Part shown: one piece after another, positions 1-4,974 of the stretch
Position numbering within the stretch: the first letter of the stretch is position 1
Layout of the letters: every line of letters begins with the position of its first letter
Assembly: GCA_030151245.1 (NCBI GenBank)
Contig: JASLEF010000207.1
Coordinates: forward strand, 1 to 5,123
From: Ignatzschineria sp.
GTDB lineage: Bacteria > Pseudomonadota > Gammaproteobacteria > Cardiobacteriales > Wohlfahrtiimonadaceae
Reading direction: 5' to 3'
Length of the DNA stretch: 5,123 nucleotides
Translations under genes and position numbers: made by a program
The notes under the pieces: generated by a model
What the model was told of the DNA's origin: nothing
The model's database searches: none
The model's input: only the letters and a program-made list of their open reading frames with translations

Positions 1-149
1 TCAACTGGGTTGTCGTTCATGAGCAGAACCAAAATGCCCCTTGGGCACACAAAGTTGTAGAGATCTTAAGTTCAGATCATTTTAAAGCCTATGCCGCGAC
101 TCGATTTGCGAACTACAACTGGCCTCTTGCTTGGGAGCAATCCCAGTAA
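1..149 (+). CDS. MetQ/NlpA-family substrate-binding lipoprotein, C-terminal fragment (5' end outside window)
   Basis: The open frame enters from the left edge (first complete codon at 3) and ends at TAA 147-149, giving 48 codons. The fragment begins VNW-VVVHE, then NAPWA-KVVEI, and ends PLAWEQSQ. This matches the last third of the C-terminal lobe in the two complete lipoproteins downstream (about 24 of 45 residues identical to the product of 375-1244 and 25 of 46 to that of 2508-3386, counted by hand). It is therefore the first of three tandem paralogs, about equally distant from the other two. Proteins of this family are periplasm-facing, lipid-anchored receptors for MetNI-type ABC importers; E. 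coli MetQ binds methionine. The signal peptide and most of the ligand pocket are outside the window, so the ligand cannot be judged. The alternative, a degenerate remnant, is not favoured, because the visible part is intact and ends at a normal position. Confidence 0.85.
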   Translation, partial: NWVVVHEQNQNAPWAHKVVEILSSDHFKAYAATRFANYNWPLAWEQSQ

Positions 150-239
150 TAACTATTTTCTCAGAAGCATTCGATCATCTACTTTACCTCTTTTAATAGA
201 GAATCGAGCGCTTCCCCTATCTCTTATACGTTATTGATC

Positions 240-269
240 TTGTTTTATTAAATGCCAGTGGCATATTTT
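240..269 (+). promoter_or_regulatory. Candidate sigma-70-type promoter for the second lipoprotein gene
   Basis: A -35-like TTGTTT (240-245) and a -10-like TATTTT (264-269) are separated by 18 bp. Matches to consensus are only 3/6 and 4/6. Transcription would start near 276, leaving a leader of about 100 nt before the ATG at 375 that would contain the whole foldable segment at 298-371. A 13-bp dyad lies in the spacer. Readthrough from the upstream paralog could equally supply transcription. Confidence 0.22.
252..264. promoter_or_regulatory. 13-bp perfect dyad, possible operator
   Basis: ATGCCA-G-TGGCAT reads the same on both strands around a single central base (258). A further half-site, TGCCA, follows at 269-273, so TGGCA (259-263) can also pair across a 5-nt gap. 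A 1-nt loop cannot form a good RNA hairpin, so a DNA-binding protein site is more plausible than a terminator. It sits between the -35-like and -10-like hexamers of the weak promoter candidate, where a repressor would act. It resembles neither a MetJ box (AGACGTCT-like) nor any other operator I can name. Confidence 0.3.
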
Positions 270-362
270 GCCATTCCCCCTTTACTTATTGCCGATTTGG
301 AGAAGCTTGCGGGCATAACAGCTAAGCCAAAAGATTCTCCACAAACTCTTTTAAAATTTTAG
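252..362 (+). other. Possible 36-codon leader ORF
   Basis: ATG 252 directly follows an in-frame TAA (249-251) and opens 36 codons to TAG 360-362. The stop overlaps the Shine-Dalgarno of the lipoprotein gene (361-365). The product would start MPVAYFAIPPLLIADLEK, with a short hydrophobic stretch, and end LLKF. No Shine-Dalgarno precedes it, and an open frame of this length can arise by chance in a region this size, so I do not call it a gene. If it is translated, ribosomes would melt the alternative structures at 298-371 and finish exactly on the downstream ribosome binding site. Confidence 0.15.
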
Positions 363-371
363 GAGAATTTT
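298..371 (+). promoter_or_regulatory. Switch-like 5' leader with mutually exclusive helices; one sequesters the ribosome binding site
   Basis: Segment 331-340 (AAGATTCTCC) has two partners. Upstream, 299-308 (GGAGAAGCTT) pairs with it through nine Watson-Crick pairs and one mismatch, plus T298-A341, closing a 22-nt interior in which GGC 312-314 can pair with GCC 326-328. Downstream, 362-371 (GGAGAATTTT) pairs with it through nine Watson-Crick pairs and one G-U, closing a 21-nt loop. That second helix buries the Shine-Dalgarno AGGAG (361-365) and ends four bases before the ATG at 375. The two helices cannot coexist, so the layout is anti-anti-SD, anti-SD, SD, as in translational riboswitches, protein-controlled leaders or RNA thermometers. 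No T-tract follows, which argues against transcriptional attenuation. I recognise no SAM, TPP, cobalamin, glycine or lysine aptamer signature. Confidence 0.45.
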
Positions 372-374
372 ATT

Positions 375-1244
375 ATGCGTCTTACAACAGCCCTACGAAA
401 ACGATGGTTTCAACAACAAGATAAAATTAATAGACGTTATTTACCCATACTCCTCCTGAGCTCATTGTTGCTATTATCGGCTTGCTCGGATGAAGCCGAT
501 ATAGCAGAGAGCCAACAGAGCCTTTTAAGAATTAGTACTGCTCCTGGTGATTTCTATGATCTCGTCAATGAATATTTAGCACCAGAGCTTCAAAAAGAGG
601 GTTACAACGTTGAATTGCTTATCATCACCGATACAGTTGTCCCTAATATCGCAGTAGAAGAAGGCTCTTTAGAGATGAATCTCTTTCAACATCGTCCTTA
701 CATGGAAGAGTTCAATCGCAATCAAAAAGGTCACCTTCTACCATTAGTACAAGTACCGACCGCGCCCTATGGGATTTATCCTGCTAAAAAAACAACAATT
801 GCTGAGCTATCAGAAGGGGCTTCTGTGGGGATCCCCTCGAATGTCACGAACTTTTCCCGCGGATTATGGATTTTGGAAGGGTTAGGCTGGATTACGATCA
901 AAGAAGAGGCTGAAGATCGCTTTCATCTAAAAAAACAGGATATTGCGACCAACCCATACCACCTAAATATCAAAGAGATTGACGCCGCACAAATGCTTCG
1001 AGCCAAGCCGGATCTCGACTATGCCATTATCAATGGCAAATACGCTCTTGATGCCGGCATTCACTTTACTGATGCACTCTACATCGAACCTAGTCGACAC
1101 TTTGTCAATTGGATTGTCATTCACGAACGCCATAAAAATGCCCCCTGGGCCAAAAAAGTGATTGAAATCATCAACTCTGAAGGCTTTAAAGCTTATACAA
1201 AAAATCAATTTCCCGGATACGATCTGCCGCTTATTTGGGATTAA
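375..1244 (+). CDS. MetQ/NlpA-family ABC-transporter substrate-binding lipoprotein (second paralog)
   Basis: The 289-residue protein is a lipid-anchored receptor that would deliver a small ligand, in the known family L-methionine or a methionine-like compound or dipeptide, to a MetNI-type importer. A basic n-region of about 21 residues precedes a hydrophobic core (22-36) and the lipobox LSAC, with Cys37 as the lipidated residue; Ser follows at +2. Family motifs appear in order: ISTAPGDF after the anchor, FQHRPY (104-109), IPSNVTNFSR (153-162), YAIINGKY (216-223), and NAPWAKKVIEI near the end. Length is normal for the family. AGGAG at 361-365, 9 nt before ATG 375, fixes the start; no other in-frame Met precedes Cys37. 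It is about 55% identical, without gaps, to the product of 2508-3386 (131 of 240 by hand count). The dioxygenase follows after 46 bp, suggesting one transcript. The leader at 298-371 may control its translation. The ligand is unknown. Confidence 0.93.
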   Translation: MRLTTALRKRWFQQQDKINRRYLPILLLSSLLLLSACSDEADIAESQQSLLRISTAPGDFYDLVNEYLAPELQKEGYNVELLIITDTVVPNIAVEEGSLEMNLFQHRPYMEEFNRNQKGHLLPLVQVPTAPYGIYPAKKTTIAELSEGASVGIPSNVTNFSRGLWILEGLGWITIKEEAEDRFHLKKQDIATNPYHLNIKEIDAAQMLRAKPDLDYAIINGKYALDAGIHFTDALYIEPSRHFVNWIVIHERHKNAPWAKKVIEIINSEGFKAYTKNQFPGYDLPLIWD

Positions 1245-1290
1245 TCCCCTATCCCCATCTCAAATTATATTATTCATAAAGGACCCCAAA

Positions 1291-2358
1291 ATGACCACGT
1301 CAACAACTGTTCGCCACACCACAAAGATCTCAGATAAATCACAATCAGTCGATGCAAATCTGCCCATTCTTGACTTTAACCTTTTCCAACAAGGAGGCGA
1401 ATCTCGAGAGCAATTTATTAAAGATCTGCTCTATTCTGCGCATGAAGTTGGATTCTTCTATATTAAAAATCATGGCGTTTCACTAGAGTTACTCGCTGAA
1501 GCAGAAGCGCTTTCTCAAGCCTTCTTTACACTGCCGATAGATGAGAAACTCAAAGTTAGCGCTATTCACTCCCCCCATTTTCGAGGATATACCGGTGTTC
1601 ATGGAGAGATCACACGTCAAAAGCCCGATAGTCGAGAGCAATTCGATACGATGCTCGAATACCCCGCTATCCCCCTCGCCGATATCCCTCCTGAAAAACC
1701 CTGGTTGAGAATCTATGGCCCTAATCAATGGCCTGAGTCGCTTCCTAGAATCAAAACAGTATTTGAACAACTGCAGATAGCCCAAACAGAGCTCGCAATA
1801 ACACTCTTAAAAGCATTTGCTCTAGCCCTTGGTCAAGAAGAAGAGGCATTTGCCAACATCTATCAAAACAGACCTTCCGTCGTGCTTCGAGCCATTCATT
1901 ATCCCGGCATTGAAAATAGTGAACAAGGGGTTGGCGCCCACAAAGACTTCGGCGTTTTAACCTTTGTCAGACAAGGGGAAGTCGCGGGGTTAGAGGTCTT
2001 AAGAGATAATCAATGGATACTAACAAAACCTATTGATGGCACTTTTGTTGTCAATATTGGAGAATTACTAGAAGCTGCCACGAATGGCTTTTTAAAAGCA
2101 ACGCTGCACCGCGTTATTCCCTCAACTCTTGGCAAAAGCCGTTACTCCGTCGCTTATTTCCTCAATGCTGATTTAGATAGTGACATTCCACAGCTACAAT
2201 TGCCCGAAGCCTTTCAAAGTACCATCACAGGCGTTACTCAAGATCCTCACAATCCCATCTACGCCAATGTCGGCAGAAACCTATTGAAAGGACGACTACG
2301 TTCACATCCTGATGTCGCTGAACGCTTCTATCGAGATATTAATATTGAAGCACTTTAA
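1291..2358 (+). CDS. Isopenicillin-N-synthase-like 2-oxoglutarate/Fe(II) dioxygenase
   Basis: The 355-residue protein is a cytoplasmic non-haem iron oxygenase that would couple 2-oxoglutarate decarboxylation to hydroxylation, demethylation or desaturation of a small substrate. The N-terminal DIOX_N-type region starts at LPILDF (24-29) and includes GFFYIKNHGV (54-63). GPNQWPE (143-149) is typical of the IPNS-like bacterial group. The jelly-roll core carries the iron triad His217, Asp219 (HKD) and His273 (LHRV). RYS (Arg284, Ser286) is the usual 2-oxoglutarate-binding pair. The tail has RSHPDV (337-342). All key residues are present, so the enzyme should be active. ATG 1291 is preferred: AAAGGA (1278-1283) lies 7 nt upstream. 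The frame stays open back to ATG 1162, but that part lies inside the lipoprotein gene and has no domain. The position between two lipoprotein genes suggests it acts on an imported ligand; true antibiotic synthesis is unlikely, as no peptide synthetase is nearby. Confidence 0.92.
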   Translation: MTTSTTVRHTTKISDKSQSVDANLPILDFNLFQQGGESREQFIKDLLYSAHEVGFFYIKNHGVSLELLAEAEALSQAFFTLPIDEKLKVSAIHSPHFRGYTGVHGEITRQKPDSREQFDTMLEYPAIPLADIPPEKPWLRIYGPNQWPESLPRIKTVFEQLQIAQTELAITLLKAFALALGQEEEAFANIYQNRPSVVLRAIHYPGIENSEQGVGAHKDFGVLTFVRQGEVAGLEVLRDNQWILTKPIDGTFVVNIGELLEAATNGFLKATLHRVIPSTLGKSRYSVAYFLNADLDSDIPQLQLPEAFQSTITGVTQDPHNPIYANVGRNLLKGRLRSHPDVAERFYRDINIEAL

Positions 2359-2395
2359 TCATAAAGAGCCAGTGAAAATGTAATCTTTTCTTCTT

Positions 2396-2414
2396 ATCTC
2401 TTAAAAATAGAGAT
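2396..2414 (+). terminator. Weak hairpin after the dioxygenase gene, possible terminator
   Basis: ATCTCT (2396-2401) and AGAGAT (2409-2414) form a perfect 6-bp stem with a 7-nt A-rich loop, followed by the pyrimidine-rich CCTCTTTTCCTTT. It lies 37 bp past the dioxygenase stop. The stem is short and AT-rich and the T-run is interrupted, so termination would be partial at best. The rest of 2359-2507 holds the AGGA ribosome binding site (2495-2498) and a small GGCAG/CTGCC inverted repeat (2469-2473 and 2487-2491) just upstream of it; I see no convincing promoter. Confidence 0.25.
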
Positions 2415-2507
2415 CCTCTTTTCCTTTAACGTGCCGATATTCCATCGCTATCACAAACAATCATCATAGGCAGTCTTGCCAGCAATCTGCCCACAGGAAT
2501 TCTGATC

Positions 2508-3386
2508 ATGACAACTTCAATATTAAAAATCTTCAAACAATGGCTTCAATCCCCCTTAACTTTTTTGAAACCTGCTATTCTTGCCGGGACAACGGTTCTT
2601 TTCGTCGCTTGTGGAGATCCTACATCAACAGATACCTCAGTAAAATCGCCTAAAAAACCGTTACATATCTCCACATCTGCAGGCGATTTTGCAGACTTCG
2701 TACGGCATTATATTGGACCTGAATTAGAAAAAGCGGGCTATAAAGTAACATTGACGGAAGCATCAGACACCAAGCTTCAAAATATCAGCTTAGCGGAAGG
2801 TTCCATCGATCTCAATATCGTGCAACATAAGCCCTATCTCGATGAGTTTAATGAAACCCATAAAACAGATCTCATCCCTTTGATACAGGTACCAACAGCA
2901 CCCTATGGTTTATACGCGGGTAAGCGTGAAACACTTGCTGATATCAAAGAAGGTGCGACGATTGGTATTCCGTCAAACGTCACTAACTACGCTCGAGGAT
3001 TGTGGATTTTAGAGCAAATTGGCTGGATTAAATTACGTGAGGATATTCCGAATCGCTTTCGAGCAGTAGCCTCGGACATCGATCAAAATCCTTACAATAT
3101 TAAAATTATTGAAATCGCGGGACCTCAGATGATTCGAGCAAAATCAGATCTTGATTATGCCATTATTAATGGTAATTATGTCGTCGATTCTGATATGAGT
3201 TTAAGCGAAGCGATTCATATTGAATCTAGTAAACATTTTGTCAATTGGGTTGTTGTGAATGAGCCCAATAAGAATGCGCCCTGGGCAAAAAAAATCGTCG
3301 AAATTATTAACTCTGAAGGCTTCCAACTCTTTATTAGCGAGAACTTTCCTAATTACGATCTACCAATCGCATGGGAAAGAGAGTAA
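2508..3386 (+). CDS. MetQ/NlpA-family ABC-transporter substrate-binding lipoprotein (third paralog)
   Basis: The 292-residue protein is the third member of the tandem set and has the same expected role as an envelope receptor for a MetNI-type importer. A signal peptide with a long basic n-region (1-21) and a hydrophobic core ends in the lipobox FVAC, with Cys35 lipidated and Gly at +2. Family motifs are VQHKPY (105-110), IPSNVTNYAR (154-163), YAIINGNY (217-224), NAPWAKKIVEI and a terminal PIAWERE. Compared with the second paralog, the Phe before QHKPY is Val, and INGK becomes INGN, so pocket edges differ while the core is kept. AGGA (2495-2498), 9 nt before ATG 2508, supports the start. The stop overlaps an ATG (TAATG, 3384-3388) that opens a 15-codon ORF. 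A 149-bp gap with a weak hairpin separates it from the dioxygenase gene, so it may be partly independent. Its ligand cannot be named. Confidence 0.93.
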   Translation: MTTSILKIFKQWLQSPLTFLKPAILAGTTVLFVACGDPTSTDTSVKSPKKPLHISTSAGDFADFVRHYIGPELEKAGYKVTLTEASDTKLQNISLAEGSIDLNIVQHKPYLDEFNETHKTDLIPLIQVPTAPYGLYAGKRETLADIKEGATIGIPSNVTNYARGLWILEQIGWIKLREDIPNRFRAVASDIDQNPYNIKIIEIAGPQMIRAKSDLDYAIINGNYVVDSDMSLSEAIHIESSKHFVNWVVVNEPNKNAPWAKKIVEIINSEGFQLFISENFPNYDLPIAWERE

Positions 3387-3433
3387 TGGAGATCCGGGTA
3401 TCCCCCTTGCAAAAGGGTGCGTTATTTCCATAA
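3386..3433 (+). other. Possible 15-codon ORF coupled to the lipoprotein stop
   Basis: The lipoprotein stop and a new ATG overlap as TAATG (3384-3388). The ORF encodes MEIRVSPLQKGALFP and stops at TAA 3431-3433. The purine-rich GGGAAAGAGAG (3373-3383) just before it could act as a weak ribosome binding site. The stop codon lies inside the left arm of the 3425-3435/3460-3470 inverted repeat, so translation would open that structure. This could be a leader peptide or chance; fifteen codons is too short to judge by composition. Confidence 0.18.
3404..3417 (+). terminator. CCCTT-GCAA-AAGGG hairpin, weak terminator or 3'-end stabiliser
   Basis: CCCTT (3404-3408) and AAGGG (3413-3417) pair perfectly around a GCAA loop of the stable GNRA type. 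It lies 18 nt after the third lipoprotein stop. What follows, TGCGTTATTT, is only loosely T-rich, so strong intrinsic termination is not expected. It also overlaps TTGCAA (3407-3412), which with CATAAG (3429-3434) at 16-bp spacing makes a fair -35/-10 pair (4/6 each) for the oxidoreductase gene. The region could therefore act as terminator, promoter, or both. Confidence 0.27.
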
Positions 3434-3473
3434 GATTCAATCCTTTACCTCTCTTTGACTCTTATGGAAAAAA
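3422..3473. repeat. 11-bp perfect inverted repeat (14 bp with one mismatch), large stem-loop
   Basis: TTTCCATAAGA (3425-3435) is repeated inverted as TCTTATGGAAA (3460-3470). Beyond an A/A mismatch (3424/3471) two more pairs form (3422-3423 with 3472-3473). The 24-nt loop is pyrimidine-rich and contains TCCTT (3441-3445), which could pair with AAGGA of the oxidoreductase ribosome binding site (3547-3551). No T-tract follows on either strand, so it is not a standard terminator. It may be a leader structure of the oxidoreductase mRNA, a 3' stabiliser of the lipoprotein mRNA, or a widely spaced protein-binding dyad. Confidence 0.5.
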
Positions 3474-3545
3474 TAAAGCATCTACAAATCCTACAACTTC
3501 TGCTACTGTTTTAAAAAATTGGGATAAAGATCTATCATCAGTAAA

Positions 3546-3600
3546 TAAGGACTCCATCATCATGAAACAGCGCAATATCTCTTTTTGGGTAAAGTCCTTA
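3546..3600 (+). promoter_or_regulatory. Ribosome binding site of the oxidoreductase gene and its 8-bp complement in codons 11-13
   Basis: TAAGGACT (3546-3553) contains the Shine-Dalgarno AAGGA, 10 nt before ATG 3562, and supports that start. An exact complement, AGTCCTTA, lies at 3593-3600 inside the coding region. Pairing would form an 8-bp helix with a 39-nt loop holding the start codon, so initiation could be repressed until the helix opens. One 8-bp match can be chance; a compensatory change in relatives would be needed to believe it. Confidence 0.3.
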
Positions 3601-4950
3601 GAAGCGATCAATAGCCCACTACTGTCTCTTCAAGGGGAATCATCACTTCCAGAGAAACAGAAGTTCGACATTGCGATCATTGGCGGAGGCTTAACGGGAT
3701 TATGGCTTGCCTACTATCTTCAGATAGAGAAGCCTCATTATCAAATCGCAATCTTTGAAAAAGAGCAGATCGGCTATGGTGCCTCAGGCAGAAATGGTGG
3801 CTGGCTTTCCCGAGAAGTTCCCATCGAAGCAGATGCGCTTCTTAAAAAGCCTGGCGTCACCCAAACTCATATCACGCAGTTTTATCGCATGATGCGCGAA
3901 GCAATAATGGAAGTAGAAAATGTCTGCCTTAAGGAGGATATTGCCTGCGATCTCCTCCATGGGGGTGTTTTAACGATTGCCACCAATACTGCACAAGTCG
4001 AGAGGCTTAAAGAGTTTCATCAAGACCAACAGGCCTATTTACTGACCAAAGAAGCTGCCCAACAACGAATCAATATCCCCTCCATACAAGGGGCTCACTA
4101 TGATGAAATTGGGGCGAGAATTCACCCCCTAAAACTCCTCCTAGGACTCAAAAAAGTTTTATTAAAAAGAGGCATTAAAATCTATGAAAATCATGCTATT
4201 AAAAAGATCTCTCCCCCTACTTTAACGGTACAATCTCCCGTCAAAACAACCGTGACTTCTGCTACAAAAATTATCACTTGTACAGAAGCTTATAGCCCCT
4301 TATTTTTAGATAAAGAGCGCGTCATCCCGCTGAATTCCTCCATTATCGTCACAGAAGTCCTCTCTCCTGAGAGATGGGAGAAAATCGGCTGGAAGCAGCA
4401 TGAGTTATTAGCAGATAACGCCCATCTGTTTTTCTATGCTCAAAGAACCTTTGATGATCGAATTCTCATAGGGGGTCGCGGATCTCCTTATCAGTTTGGT
4501 GCTAAAGATGCCGGCAATGGAGAGCTCGCCCCCCACATTGCACAGCAATTACTGCAAAAACTCCATGACCTTTTCCCTGATGAGAACTTCACCATTGCTT
4601 ATGCCTGGAAAGGATCTATTGGGGTTTCAAGAGATTGGTGTGCAACCGTTACCTACAATCCCCAAGAGCGTCTGGGCCATATCTACGGTTTTGCAGGCAG
4701 TGGGGTGACGACAACTAATTTAGCAGCAAGAACCATGGTCGATAAAGTTCTCGAAAAGAAAACGCCTTTAACAGCGCTTCCTTGGAATGATCACCTTAGC
4801 CCCGTATGGGAACCTGAACCGTTCAAATGGATAGCCATCCATGGATTATATCAGCTGTTACATTATGCTGATTATCGAGAAAGCTATAAAAACCTACAAA
4901 ATACCGCTTATATTGCAAAACTGACATACAAGATTGCCGGGAGATCATAA
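3562..4950 (+). CDS. FAD-dependent oxidoreductase, DAO superfamily (amine/amino-acid oxidase type)
   Basis: The 462-residue flavoenzyme would oxidise a C-N bond of an amine or amino acid, passing electrons to oxygen or the respiratory chain. The N-terminus has ISFW (6-9), which this group carries before the FAD domain. The dinucleotide-binding fold is IIGGGLTG (39-46), with Glu66 ending the second strand for the adenosine ribose. GASGRNGGW (73-81) marks the group that also includes gamma-glutamylputrescine oxidase PuuB. ILIGGRG (301-307), WKGSIG (349-354) and GFAGSGVTTTNLA (376-388) complete the FAD and substrate domains. LPW (406-408) and WEPEPFKW (416-423) are typical of the C-terminal tail. 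Length is normal. ATG 3562 is chosen over in-frame ATG 3259 because of AAGGA at 3547-3551, and because the extension lies in the lipoprotein gene and non-coding DNA. The symbol puuB is not given: substrate cannot be read from sequence, and no other putrescine genes are present. It probably works with the neighbouring dioxygenase and lipoproteins. Confidence 0.92.
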   Translation: MKQRNISFWVKSLEAINSPLLSLQGESSLPEKQKFDIAIIGGGLTGLWLAYYLQIEKPHYQIAIFEKEQIGYGASGRNGGWLSREVPIEADALLKKPGVTQTHITQFYRMMREAIMEVENVCLKEDIACDLLHGGVLTIATNTAQVERLKEFHQDQQAYLLTKEAAQQRINIPSIQGAHYDEIGARIHPLKLLLGLKKVLLKRGIKIYENHAIKKISPPTLTVQSPVKTTVTSATKIITCTEAYSPLFLDKERVIPLNSSIIVTEVLSPERWEKIGWKQHELLADNAHLFFYAQRTFDDRILIGGRGSPYQFGAKDAGNGELAPHIAQQLLQKLHDLFPDENFTIAYAWKGSIGVSRDWCATVTYNPQERLGHIYGFAGSGVTTTNLAARTMVDKVLEKKTPLTALPWNDHLSPVWEPEPFKWIAIHGLYQLLHYADYRESYKNLQNTAYIAKLTYKIAGRS

Positions 4951-4974
4951 CAGCTGTTCTCCGATCGAATTACT

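Noticed and set aside
188..201. CTCT-N6-AGAG hairpin after the first lipoprotein fragment, resembling the hairpin at 2396-2414.
   Set aside because: A 4-bp stem without a T-run is too weak, and the resemblance between the two gaps is too short to call a shared element.
150..374. Known methionine-related control elements (SAM riboswitch, MetJ box) upstream of the MetQ-like gene.
   Set aside because: I looked for the SAM-I core, the SAM-II pseudoknot pattern and AGACGTCT-like repeats and found none. An Rfam scan would be decisive.
979..1161. Plus-strand open frames in shifted phase at 979-1161 and 4496-4708.
   Set aside because: They lie fully inside the lipoprotein and oxidoreductase genes in another frame, and their products resemble no family.
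963..1208. Minus-strand open frame of 81 codons (and another at 1489-1785).
   Set aside because: Both lie antisense inside well-supported genes, lack recognisable motifs and ribosome binding sites, and mirror the codon pattern of the plus-strand genes.
1162..1290. In-frame upstream extension of the dioxygenase to ATG 1162 (43 extra residues).
   Set aside because: It overlaps 83 bp of the lipoprotein gene, has no ribosome binding site, and adds nothing recognisable before the family N-terminus. ATG 1291 has AAAGGA at proper spacing.
1291..2358. Beta-lactam biosynthesis, suggested by isopenicillin-N-synthase similarity.
   Set aside because: The family is broad and mostly unrelated to antibiotics. 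No ACV synthetase or acyltransferase is present, and transport and oxidase neighbours point elsewhere.
3259..3561. In-frame upstream extension of the FAD oxidoreductase to ATG 3259 (101 extra residues).
   Set aside because: The first part is the shifted frame of the lipoprotein's conserved C-terminus, and the rest is the structured intergenic gap. The family N-terminus (SFW before the FAD fold) begins just after ATG 3562. The open shifted frame at the end of both lipoprotein genes follows from their homology.
4940..4962. GGAGA (4940-4944) and TCTCC (4958-4962) hairpin spanning the oxidoreductase stop, with the palindrome AACAGCTGTT (4949-4958).
   Set aside because: The stem is only 5 bp with a 13-nt loop and no T-tract on either strand, so it is not supportable as a bidirectional terminator.
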